A stretch of 40,622 bases of DNA from Lachnospiraceae bacterium (lineage in GTDB: Bacteria > Bacillota > Clostridia > Lachnospirales > Lachnospiraceae): positions 1 through 40,622 of the forward strand of contig JAFLTB010000019.1 in assembly GCA_022510605.1 (NCBI GenBank). Reading direction: 5' to 3'. Positions 34,011-40,622 of this stretch are shown here, piece after piece. The notes under the pieces were generated by a model, which saw only the letters and a program-made list of their open reading frames with translations, had not been told where the DNA came from and did not search any database. The position numbers were made by a program, and so were the translations under genes. Numbering within the stretch: the stretch's first letter is position 1; the number at the start of each line of letters is the position of its first letter.

Positions 34011-34853
34011 TTACTTGGAATAGTCATAGAAACCAATACCGGTTTTCATACCCAGCTTGCCAGCACGTACCATTTTTCTTAACAATGGATGTGGACGGTA
34101 TTTCGGGTCTCCGGTCTCTGCCTGAAGCACTTCCATAATTGCCAGACAGATATCAAGGCCTACCAAATCGCCGAGAGCCAGCGGTCCCATCGGATGATTT
34201 GCTCCCAGTTTCATAGCCTCATCAATACCCTCTACAGAAGCAACGCCGTCTGCATAGATGCCAACAGCTTCGTTAATCATCGGAATCAGAATGCGGTTTA
34301 CTACGAAACCTGCAGCCTCTTTTACCTCAACCGGAGTTTTGCCGATGGTCTTGGCAATCTCTACTACCTTGTCGTTTACTTCGTCGGTGGTATTCTCACC
34401 ACGAATTACCTCTACCAGCTTCATAACCGGCGCCGGGTTGAAGAAGTGCATACCAATTACCGGATGGTCAATGCCCTGTCCAATCTCTGTGATAGAAAGT
34501 GAGGATGTATTGGTGGCAAAAATACAGTCCTTCTTCTGGCAGATATCCTGTAATTCCTTAAAGGTCTGCTTTTTCACTTCCATTACTTCAAGAGCAGCCT
34601 CTACAATCAAATCACAATCGGTGCAGATGTCTTTTACACCGGTAGTAATCTTATTCAGAATGGCGTCTGCTGCAGCCTGCTCCATTTTGCCTCTGGAAAC
34701 TCTCTTTTCCAGACCCTTGGCAATCTTGTTTTTACCATTTGCTGCGAACTCCTCGTTGATGTCGCACAAATATACCTCAAAACCCTCTGCCTGCGCAAAT
34801 GCCTGCGCAATACCAGAACCCATGGTTCCGGCACCAATAATTCCAACCTTCAT
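34011..34853 (-). CDS. hbd: 3-hydroxybutyryl-CoA dehydrogenase
   Basis: Reduces acetoacetyl-CoA to 3-hydroxybutyryl-CoA with NAD(P)H. The 280-aa product starts [20 protein letters not shown], the Rossmann dinucleotide-binding loop; [13 protein letters not shown] and [19 protein letters not shown] contain the active-site Ser and His; and [11 protein letters not shown]...[27 protein letters not shown] is the C-terminal helical domain. The order is the usual clostridial one, 23 nt after crt. Confidence 0.97.
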   Translation of the reverse strand: MKVGIIGAGTMGSGIAQAFAQAEGFEVYLCDINEEFAANGKNKIAKGLEKRVSRGKMEQAAADAILNKITTGVKDICTDCDLIVEAALEVMEVKKQTFKELQDICQKKDCIFATNTSSLSITEIGQGIDHPVIGMHFFNPAPVMKLVEVIRGENTTDEVNDKVVEIAKTIGKTPVEVKEAAGFVVNRILIPMINEAVGIYADGVASVEGIDEAMKLGANHPMGPLALGDLVGLDICLAIMEVLQAETGDPKYRPHPLLRKMVRAGKLGMKTGIGFYDYSK

Positions 34854-34876
34854 TGAATCTTACCTCCATTTGATAT

Positions 34877-35662
34877 TTATTTATTTTTGAATGGTTCTTT
34901 TACCTTGTCCTTGTTTTTGTCCAGGAAAAATTCCATTCCATATCTCTGATCCTCGGACTCAAAGCAGTCACCAAACAATTTTTCTTCAATGACAATGGCT
35001 TTGTCCATATCCACTTCCAGGCCTTCATTGATGGCCTTTTTGCAATTGCGCACGGCAATTGGCGCATTCTTTGCAATGCCTGACGCCATCTTCTTTGCCT
35101 GTGGCAGTAACTCCTCCAGCGGATATATTGCATTGACAAGACCGATGCGAAGCGCCTCGTCTGCCTTAATGTTTCTTGCAGTGTAGATGATCTGCTTTGC
35201 CATACCGGCGCCTACCAGACGGGCCAGTCTCTGTGTACCACCAAAGCCCGGTGTGATGCCAAGTCCAACCTCTGGCTGACCGAATACAGCATTGTCGGCG
35301 CAGATGCGTATGTCACAGCTCATGGCAATCTCACAGCCGCCGCCCAAAGCAAAACCATTGATGGCTGCGATTACCGGAAGTGGGAACAGCTCCAGTTTGC
35401 GGAACACATCGTTTCCTTTTTTGCCGAAGGCCTCGCCCTCTGCTTTTGTCAGGGTGCTCATTTCTCCAATGTCAGCGCCAGCCACAAAGGATTTCTCTCC
35501 TGCTCCGGTAAGAATCAGACAGCGTACCGCCTCCTGGTCCACAGAATCCAGTACAGCATCCAACTCCTCCAGTACCGTGCTGTTCAATGCGTTCAGCGCT
35601 TTAGGACGGTTGATGGTAATAATTCCAACCTGTCCTTCTACTTCATATGTTATAAATTCCAT
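34877..35662 (-). CDS. crt: 3-hydroxybutyryl-CoA dehydratase (crotonase)
   Basis: Dehydrates 3-hydroxybutyryl-CoA to crotonyl-CoA. The ATG at 35662 (MEFITYEVEGQVGIITINRP, 261 aa) has GGAGG 8 nt upstream; nine extra upstream codons are unlikely to be used. The enoyl-CoA hydratase signature is complete: SFVAGADIGEM, NGFALGGGCEIAMSCDIRIC and the catalytic Glu region FGQPEVGLGITPGFGGTQRLARLVG. It follows thl after an 82-nt gap that contains a 9-bp hairpin. Confidence 0.96.
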   Translation of the reverse strand: MEFITYEVEGQVGIITINRPKALNALNSTVLEELDAVLDSVDQEAVRCLILTGAGEKSFVAGADIGEMSTLTKAEGEAFGKKGNDVFRKLELFPLPVIAAINGFALGGGCEIAMSCDIRICADNAVFGQPEVGLGITPGFGGTQRLARLVGAGMAKQIIYTARNIKADEALRIGLVNAIYPLEELLPQAKKMASGIAKNAPIAVRNCKKAINEGLEVDMDKAIVIEEKLFGDCFESEDQRYGMEFFLDKNKDKVKEPFKNK

Positions 35663-35707
35663 AGGTATAACCTCCAAAATTGATTTCATAATGGATATAC
35701 GTGGAAA

Positions 35708-35731
35708 TTGACCGGTTTATACACCGGCCAA
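35708..35731 (-). other. Hairpin between thl and crt
   Basis: Minus-strand TTGGCCGGT and ACCGGTCAA pair over 9 bp (one G-T) around a 6-nt loop and are followed by TTTCC. It could reduce transcript flow past thl or protect the thl mRNA end. Confidence 0.5.
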
Positions 35732-35744
35732 CTCCCTGCAGTTT

Positions 35745-36929
35745 TTAATCTCTCTCTACGATTGTGGAACAGCCCATTCCACCACCGATACAAAGCGTTG
35801 CCAGACCCTTCTTCGCATCTCTCTTCTGCATCTCATGAAGCAGGGTAACAAGAATACGGCATCCGCTGGCTCCTACCGGATGGCCCAGCGCAATGGCACC
35901 GCCGTTTACATTCAGTTTACTCAAATCGAAGTTTAAGTCTCTGCCCACAGCGATGGACTGTGCTGCAAATGCCTCATTGGCCTCGATTAAGTCCATATCA
36001 TCTATGGTCAGACCGGTCTTAGCCATTACCTTCTTAGTGGAGGCAACCGGACCTACACCCATGATTTCCGGATCTACGCCGCCCAGAGCACCAGCTACAA
36101 AGGTAGCCATTGGGGTAACACCCAGCTCTTTTGCTTTTTCTTCGCTCATGACAACAATCGCAGCAGCACCATCGTTAATACCGGAAGCGTTTCCAGCTGT
36201 CACTACGCCGTCTTCTTTGCCGCTGCAGCAGCGAAGAGAGCCAAGGCTTTCTGCTGTGGTTCCCGGACGAGGACCCTCATCGGTATCAAATACAATTGTT
36301 TTCTTTCTGGATTTAATTTCAACAGGAACGATTTCATCCTTAAATTTACCCTCAGCGATGGCAGCCTCACATTTCTGCTGGCTGTTGGCGGAGAACTCAT
36401 CCAGTTCCTCGCGGGTAATGCCATACTTATCTGCCACATTCTCTGCCGTAATCATCATATGGTAGTGGTTAAATGCATCCCAAAGAGCATCGTTTACCAT
36501 AGTATCTACCAAGGTACCGTTGTTCATACGGTAACCGAAACGGCCATTCATCGCTGCATATGGCGCCATGGACATGTTCTCCATACCACCTGCTACAACG
36601 ATATCAGCATCGCCTGCCTGAATCATCTGCGCAGCCATATTCACACAGTTCAGACCAGAACCGCAGACTACGTTTACTGTAACAGCGGTGGTCTCAATTG
36701 GAAGGCCTGCACCAATGGAAGCCTGGCGGGCAACGTTCTGTCCCAAACCTGCCTGGATAACACAGCCCATGTATACATGGTCAACGGCATCTTTCGGAAC
36801 ACCGGCTCTCTTTAACGCCTCCTCAATCACGATGGAACCCAGTTTGGGTGCTGGGGTTGTGCTTAAAGCACCGCCCATCTTACCAATTGCTGTACGACAA
36901 GCACCTGCTAATACAACTTTTTTTGACAT
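35745..36929 (-). CDS. thlA: Acetyl-CoA acetyltransferase (thiolase)
   Basis: Condenses two acetyl-CoA to acetoacetyl-CoA, the first step of butyrate formation. The 394-aa product has the active-site Cys89 in [10 protein letters not shown], His350 in [14 protein letters not shown] and Cys380 in LCIGGGMG, plus [12 protein letters not shown] and [10 protein letters not shown]. An AAGGAGG precedes the ATG. It starts 53 nt after the coaD stop. The gap shows a hairpin but no convincing promoter, so thl and the rest of the operon may be transcribed from the coaD promoter. Confidence 0.97.
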   Translation of the reverse strand: MSKKVVLAGACRTAIGKMGGALSTTPAPKLGSIVIEEALKRAGVPKDAVDHVYMGCVIQAGLGQNVARQASIGAGLPIETTAVTVNVVCGSGLNCVNMAAQMIQAGDADIVVAGGMENMSMAPYAAMNGRFGYRMNNGTLVDTMVNDALWDAFNHYHMMITAENVADKYGITREELDEFSANSQQKCEAAIAEGKFKDEIVPVEIKSRKKTIVFDTDEGPRPGTTAESLGSLRCCSGKEDGVVTAGNASGINDGAAAIVVMSEEKAKELGVTPMATFVAGALGGVDPEIMGVGPVASTKKVMAKTGLTIDDMDLIEANEAFAAQSIAVGRDLNFDLSKLNVNGGAIALGHPVGASGCRILVTLLHEMQKRDAKKGLATLCIGGGMGCSTIVERD

Positions 36930-36955
36930 GAAAAAAACCTCCTTAAATGTTTAAT

Positions 36956-36982
36956 CTGTATAACGGCCTGACCGTCCTACAG
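36956..36982 (-). other. Hairpin between coaD and thl
   Basis: Minus-strand CTGTAGGACGG and CCGTTATACAG pair over 11 positions (one mismatch, one G-T) around TCAGG, immediately after the coaD stop codon. It lacks a T-run and leaves 26 nt before the thl ATG, so it looks more like a processing or pausing site than a full terminator. Confidence 0.5.
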
Positions 36983-37462
36983 TTATTTTCCATATTTTTT
37001 CCGGAACCCCTCCGCCACCACCGGCGGCACCAGTTTGGATACATCCGAGCCATAATATGCCACTTCCTTTGCTATCGTGGAACTGAGAAAGGCATACTCC
37101 AAACTTGTGGTAAAAAACATCGTGTCAATCTCGGGGTCAATACTGTGGTTGGTCTGGGCAATCTGCATCTCAGATTCAAAATCCGTCACTGCACGGAGCC
37201 CGCGGATAATCAGCTTGGCCTGATTTTTTCTCGCAAAATCAATGGTCAGGCCCTCAAAGGTCTGAACTGTTACATTGGAAAATTCCTTCGTGGTTTCCTT
37301 CAAAAAGGACATTCTCTCTTCCATTGTAAATAACGGCTTTTTTTCCTTATTTACCAGCACGCCGATAATCAACTCGTCCACTACTTTCGCCGCTCTCTTT
37401 ATAATGTCAAGATGGCCGAGTGTAACCGGATCGAAACTGCCAGGATAAATCGCTTTAATCAT
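36983..37462 (-). CDS. coaD: Pantetheine-phosphate adenylyltransferase
   Basis: Adds AMP to 4-phosphopantetheine to make dephospho-CoA, the penultimate step of CoA biosynthesis. The 159-aa protein from the ATG at 37462 (AGAGG upstream) starts MIKAIYPGSFDPVTLGH, with the TxGH-type nucleotidyltransferase motif TLGH, IIRGLRAVTDFESEMQIAQTN, and the C-terminal LSSTIAKEVA, where Lys replaces the more common Arg. It heads the butyrate operon, which is not its usual neighbourhood (rsmD or recG is common), and its promoter carries a Rex-type operator. Confidence 0.95.
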   Translation of the reverse strand: MIKAIYPGSFDPVTLGHLDIIKRAAKVVDELIIGVLVNKEKKPLFTMEERMSFLKETTKEFSNVTVQTFEGLTIDFARKNQAKLIIRGLRAVTDFESEMQIAQTNHSIDPEIDTMFFTTSLEYAFLSSTIAKEVAYYGSDVSKLVPPVVAEGFRKKYGK

Positions 37463-37501
37463 CTTGTAGCCTCTCTTGCATAGATTTACCACCACGTTTC
37501 T

Positions 37502-37530
37502 ATCATAACAAAAGCAGGTATTATTGTCAA
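37502..37530 (-). promoter_or_regulatory. Strong sigma-A promoter of coaD (and probably the butyrate operon)
   Basis: Minus-strand TTGACA (37525-37530) and TATGAT (37502-37507) with 17-bp spacing, 40 bp before the coaD ATG. The -35 box is part of the Rex-type operator. Confidence 0.82.
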
Positions 37531-37541
37531 CAAATTAACAA
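37524..37541. promoter_or_regulatory. Rex-type redox operator
   Basis: The minus strand reads TTGTTAATTTGTTGACAA, matching the clostridial Rex consensus TTGTTAA-N4-TTAACAA at 13 of the 14 specified bases. It covers the -35 box of the coaD promoter, so bound Rex would block transcription and NADH would relieve it. The site is seen directly; the Rex protein itself is not in the window. Confidence 0.75.
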
Positions 37542-37576
37542 AGTTTTTTGGATGAAATTTTTGTGTGTTGGGATAC

Positions 37577-37605
37577 TTGACCGCAATGGGTTCTAATGCT
37601 AGAAT
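37577..37605 (+). promoter_or_regulatory. Sigma-A promoter of the fliB-like gene
   Basis: TTGACC (37577-37582) and TAGAAT (37600-37605), 17-bp spacing, about 60 bp before the ATG and divergent from the coaD promoter. Confidence 0.65.
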
Positions 37606-37666
37606 GTAAACAGTCTACATCATATTATTTCATGGATAAACTATAATCTTTGAAAGAGGGAACAAA

Positions 37667-38806
37667 ATGAGGATATATCCTAATATTTATAGTGATTTCT
37701 CCTGTATTGGCGGCAATTGCGAGGCAACCTGCTGCGGCGGATGGAAAATCACTTTGGATGAAAAAACCTATGAGAATTATATAAATATACCAGGGGATTT
37801 TGGGGATTTTGTCAGAGAAAATATTGAGTCGAACCATTTGATAAGAATGACAGAGGATGAAGCATGTCCTTTTCTAAATGAGGAAGGACTCTGCCAGATA
37901 TACATCCATTGCGGAGAGAATTATCTAAGTAATACCTGCACACAGTTCCCAAGAAGAAATATGAACATGGGAAACATACATTTTCTGGGGTTATCCTTAT
38001 CCTGTGAAGAAGTATTACGGCTTCTGTACCATACAGAGAGCCAAATTGAACTCTGCATAACGGGCAAAGCAGGGTTAGCCAAACGGGAGGATTCTTTTCT
38101 GCAATTACTGGAGTGGAGCATAAAACTTTTACAGGATGAAAAAATTCCTTTTGGTATTGCATTAGGTACTGTATGTTATCTGGGAAGTATGGCATTTGAC
38201 GCCTGGAAAGCAAAAGATTATGAACAGGTGCGTTTGCGATTCACTCAGCTGCCCTCCGTCATGGAGGAGTTTTTGCAGGCAAAACAGGATTTGATGCCGG
38301 AAGAATTACAGGAAATTGCACTGCATCACATTTTTAATGTTGTGGATACATTTAATCAGGTTGTTTTTAAAAGCACTTTACCCAATAAAGACAGTTATTT
38401 ATGTGAAGATAGTTATTTTCATATGTCAGATCAGCAGCGGAAAGACTATATGATTCAACTGGTGGAAAAGAACAGGGGAAATGTAATAAAAGACACTCCT
38501 GTTACAAGAAAAGTGGCTGCCAGTTTTTTGATTGGACATCTGCTATCCATTGTGTCTGAAACATCCGAACAGGTATTTACTGCATCTTTTGCTAACTATG
38601 TGTTATTATCCAGGGTACTGCCCTTAACATGGAGCCAGGATGTTCAATGTGATGAACGCCAGTATCTGGCAACAATGGCCCGCTTTGGACGGGTGTTTGA
38701 CCAGTCACATGCCATGCAGAATTTAATTTGGCCTGTCATAAAGGATTTGTTTGAACCAGATGTGTTGACATATGCCATGAGTTTTATGTACTTATTTCCA
38801 GAATAG
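37667..38806 (+). CDS. fliB: FliB-type flagellin lysine-N-methylase
   Basis: Members methylate lysines on flagellin; the enzyme mechanism is little studied. The 379-aa product has the cysteine-rich N-terminal region typical of the family: FSCIGGNCEATCCGGW (Cys13, 18, 22, 23), CPFLNEEGLCQIY (Cys67, 76), HCGENYLSNTCTQFPRR (Cys82, 91). These eight cysteines probably bind an iron-sulfur cluster or zinc. The remaining 270 residues are helical with few recognisable motifs. No flagellin or other flagellar gene is adjacent, so the target is inferred from the family name only. AAAGAGGG precedes the ATG. It lies between the coaD-butyrate operon and the CoA-transferase gene. Confidence 0.87.
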   Translation: MRIYPNIYSDFSCIGGNCEATCCGGWKITLDEKTYENYINIPGDFGDFVRENIESNHLIRMTEDEACPFLNEEGLCQIYIHCGENYLSNTCTQFPRRNMNMGNIHFLGLSLSCEEVLRLLYHTESQIELCITGKAGLAKREDSFLQLLEWSIKLLQDEKIPFGIALGTVCYLGSMAFDAWKAKDYEQVRLRFTQLPSVMEEFLQAKQDLMPEELQEIALHHIFNVVDTFNQVVFKSTLPNKDSYLCEDSYFHMSDQQRKDYMIQLVEKNRGNVIKDTPVTRKVAASFLIGHLLSIVSETSEQVFTASFANYVLLSRVLPLTWSQDVQCDERQYLATMARFGRVFDQSHAMQNLIWPVIKDLFEPDVLTYAMSFMYLFPE

Positions 38807-38825
38807 TGTGGCAGGTTGAAAAAAT

Positions 38826-38851
38826 GATGTGGTGTCAAAAGCACCTGCATC
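38826..38851. other. Small hairpin after fliB
   Basis: GATGTGGTG and CACCTGCATC pair imperfectly around TCAAAAG, 19 bp after the fliB stop. The flanking T-run is on the minus strand, so it is at best a weak terminator for fliB. Confidence 0.3.
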
Positions 38852-38867
38852 ATAAAATAAATATGCC

Positions 38868-38903
38868 GGGCAAAACATATTTTCCCAGGGCAAATAAATT
38901 TTC
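38868..38903 (+). repeat. Imperfect direct repeat upstream of the CoA-transferase gene
   Basis: GGGCAAAACATATTTTC (38868-38884) and GGGCAAATAAATTTTC (38888-38903) have a 20-bp period and end 5 bp before the AGGAGG of the next gene. They might be a regulator site or affect translation. Confidence 0.4.
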
Positions 38904-38914
38904 AGGAGGTAATT

Positions 38915-40255
38915 ATGGATTACGAAGCGTTGTATAAGGACAAGTTGACCTCAGCGGATGAGGCAGCCAAAATAGTGAAAAACGGCGACTGGATTGATTA
39001 TGGCTGGACTGCCACAACTCCGGTGGCCTTTGATGCCGCTCTGGCAAAACGGATGCCGGAGCTCACTGACATTAAATTCCGGGGTGGTATTCTGATGTGG
39101 GTGCCGGAAATCTTTAAAATTGACGAGCCAGCCAAACATCTTACCTGGAACTCCTGGCACATGGGAGGAATCGAGAGAAAGGCTGCCACACAGGGCTTTG
39201 CCTTTTATGCCCCAATCCGCTATTCCGAGCTGCCACGTTACTACAGGGATTCAGAAAATCCAGGAGACGTGGTGGTAATGCAGGTGGCTCCTATGGACGA
39301 GCATGGCTTTTTCAACTTCGGTCCCAGTGCCTCCCATACCATGGCGGCCTGCGAGCGCGGCAAATGTATTATTGTAGAGGTCAATGAAAATGTGCCCCGG
39401 TGTCTTGGCGGTTTTGAAGAGGGAATCCATGTCTCCAGAGTGGATATGATTATTGAAGGCGACAACCCGCCTATGGCTGAGTTAGGTGGCGGCGGTGCCG
39501 CAACGGAAGTGGACCAGGCGGTGGCAAAACAAATTGTGGCACAGATTCCAAACGGAGCCTGCTTACAGCTGGGCATCGGCGGTATGCCAAATGCTGTGGG
39601 CTCCCTTATCGCTGATTCTGACTTGAAGGATTTGGGAGTACATACAGAAATGTATGTAGATGCCTTTGTAAAAATTGCCAAGGCTGGAAAAATCAATGGC
39701 TCCCGTAAAAACATCAACCGGGGACGGCAGGTCTACGCTTTTGCAGCCGGCTCCAAAGAACTTTACGACTACCTGGACAACAATCCGGAATGTATGAGTG
39801 TACCGGTGGATTATGCCAATGACATAAATTCCATCTCGGCCCATGATAATTTTATTTCTATTAATAATGCGGTGGATATCGACCTGTTCGGACAGGTCAA
39901 TGCCGAGTCAGCCGGAACCCGCAACATCAGCGGCGCCGGCGGCCAGCTGGACTTCGTTCTGGGTGCCTATAAATCCAAAGGAGGAAAAAGTTTCATCTGC
40001 TTTTCTTCCACCTTTACAGATAAGCAGGGGCAGCTTCAATCCCGTATCCGCCCTACCCTCTCCAATGGCTCCATCGTAACCGATACCCGGGCTAACACTC
40101 ATTATGTAGTGACGGAATACGGCATGGTAAATCTGAAAGGCCTCTCCTCCTGGCAGAGAGCTGAAGCCTTGATTAGCATCGCTCACCCGGACTTCCGGGA
40201 TGGCCTGATTGCTGAAGCCGAAAAGATGGGCATTTGGCGGCAGAGTAATAAATAA
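38915..40255 (+). CDS. but: Butyryl-CoA:acetate CoA-transferase
   Basis: Final step of butyrate formation: moves CoA from butyryl-CoA to acetate, giving butyrate and acetyl-CoA. The 446-aa length and sequence match the enzyme of colonic Lachnospiraceae (related to 4-hydroxybutyrate CoA-transferase). The catalytic Glu is in [11 protein letters not shown] (Glu245), the oxyanion-hole glycines are in [11 protein letters not shown] (220-227), and the C-terminal domain has [23 protein letters not shown] and [24 protein letters not shown] lies 7 nt before the ATG. It is transcribed away from the thl-etfA operon with only fliB and coaD between them. A 4-hydroxybutyrate or propionyl-CoA preference cannot be excluded from sequence alone. 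Confidence 0.93.
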   Translation: MDYEALYKDKLTSADEAAKIVKNGDWIDYGWTATTPVAFDAALAKRMPELTDIKFRGGILMWVPEIFKIDEPAKHLTWNSWHMGGIERKAATQGFAFYAPIRYSELPRYYRDSENPGDVVVMQVAPMDEHGFFNFGPSASHTMAACERGKCIIVEVNENVPRCLGGFEEGIHVSRVDMIIEGDNPPMAELGGGGAATEVDQAVAKQIVAQIPNGACLQLGIGGMPNAVGSLIADSDLKDLGVHTEMYVDAFVKIAKAGKINGSRKNINRGRQVYAFAAGSKELYDYLDNNPECMSVPVDYANDINSISAHDNFISINNAVDIDLFGQVNAESAGTRNISGAGGQLDFVLGAYKSKGGKSFICFSSTFTDKQGQLQSRIRPTLSNGSIVTDTRANTHYVVTEYGMVNLKGLSSWQRAEALISIAHPDFRDGLIAEAEKMGIWRQSNK

Positions 40256-40282
40256 TTGAGATATATCGTAATAACAAACATA

Positions 40283-40358
40283 AAAGAGATACCCTCCAAT
40301 CAGTGAGAACATTAAACGCGAAGCGTTTCGGTTCGAATCGATTGGAGGGTATCTCTTT
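40283..40358. terminator. Long inverted repeat after the CoA-transferase gene
   Basis: A perfect 19-bp stem (40283-40301 beginning AAAGAGATACCC, paired with 40340-40358) encloses 38 nt that contain a second hairpin, AAACGC-GAA-GCGTTT (40314-40328). T-runs are short on both sides. It probably ends the CoA-transferase transcript and the convergent gene at 40417, but its size is unusual. Confidence 0.65.
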
Positions 40359-40416
40359 GCTTTGGTATCTGATTTATTTGTTTCTCAAAAATCTTGTATA
40401 GGTACAGAAAACACAA

Positions 40417-40622
40417 TTAATTTATCAAAATAAATTTCTCATCAAACAACTTGTTTTCTACACAATAAAATTTGCTGTATGAATGATCCGATATTTTTGT
40501 CAGTTTCCATTTATCCTTTTCCATATCATTTAAACTAATTTTCCATAAACCATTCCATTTGGAATCCACTTTGCTTGTGCTGCCAATTCCCTTAATCATA
40601 TATTTGTCTACACTTATATATA
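40417..40622 (-). CDS. C-terminal fragment of an unknown protein (gene continues past window end)
   Basis: The frame is open to the last base of the window, with seven residues (YISVDKY) before the first ATG, so the visible 67 residues are the end of a longer protein. The segment WNGLWKISLNDMEKDKWKLTKISDHSYSKFYCVENKLFDEK has the alternating pattern of beta-propeller blades such as DUF5050, but the piece is too short for a family call. It converges on the CoA-transferase gene across the long inverted repeat. No mobile-element signature is visible. Confidence 0.6.
   Translation of the reverse strand, partial: YISVDKYMIKGIGSTSKVDSKWNGLWKISLNDMEKDKWKLTKISDHSYSKFYCVENKLFDEKFILIN

Noticed and set aside
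36930-36982. Separate promoter or Rex site directly before thl
   Set aside because: TATACA has no acceptable -35 partner, and the palindrome there does not match the Rex consensus.
40314-40345. tRNA gene suggested by GGTTCGAATC
   Set aside because: The flanking bases do not form a T-stem, anticodon arm or acceptor stem; the motif sits in the loop of an inverted repeat.

Overview
The window looks like a chromosomal segment of a butyrate-producing, probably motile gut Clostridium-type Firmicute, most likely Lachnospiraceae. The reasons are the full butyryl-CoA operon (thl-crt-hbd-bcd-etfB-etfA), a butyryl-CoA:acetate CoA-transferase of the colonic-anaerobe type, two methyl-accepting chemotaxis proteins, a FliB-type flagellin lysine methylase, Gram-positive Shine-Dalgarno sequences (AGGAGG with occasional TTG/GTG starts) and sigma-A promoters. 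Genus and species cannot be fixed from the sequence alone.

Layout. 1-875: 3' end of argG (+). 974-5220: mostly minus-strand single-gene units, namely a chemotaxis receptor, metA and two exported proteins of unknown role. 5320-13942: an AT-rich accessory block on the minus strand, read from a clear promoter at 13978-14006. It encodes an AMP-forming ligase, an acyl carrier protein, a PaaK/F390-synthetase-like ligase, an exported subtilase with an unusual extra C-terminal domain, an exported leucine-rich-repeat protein, a broken copy of the latter, and two related proteins that distantly resemble BtrH/papain-like acyltransferases. This is the best candidate for an undescribed system. 14017-16898: thiamine-thiazole genes thiS-thiG-thiH-tenI. 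17120-20741: DUF2207 protein, lemA, aroB. 20894-22735: glmS (+), divergent from aroB. 22887-26505: an unknown 232-aa protein, a dCache chemotaxis receptor and a DUF4867 protein. 26666: a divergent LysR regulator. 27676-30819: a small glycan operon (GT2 glycosyltransferase, NodB-type deacetylase, GH5 glucanase). 30917-37462: the butyrate operon, headed by coaD. 37667-40255 (+): fliB-like gene and the butyryl-CoA:acetate CoA-transferase. 40417-end: 3' part of an unknown gene (-).

How the parts work together. Thl, Crt, Hbd and Bcd-EtfAB turn two acetyl-CoA into butyryl-CoA, and the CoA-transferase at 38915 releases butyrate and regenerates acetyl-CoA. The promoter upstream of coaD carries an 18-bp dyad (37524-37541) that differs from the clostridial Rex operator at one position, so the NADH/NAD ratio plausibly controls coaD plus the butyrate genes. 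A second, perfectly symmetrical Rex-like dyad (25840-25863) lies upstream of the dCache chemoreceptor. No rRNA, tRNA, CRISPR array, insertion sequence or phage gene was seen. No gap between genes exceeds about 300 bases; the longest (7533-7777) holds a degenerate leader and a short direct repeat. All database-level family names are recognition from memory and were not searched.
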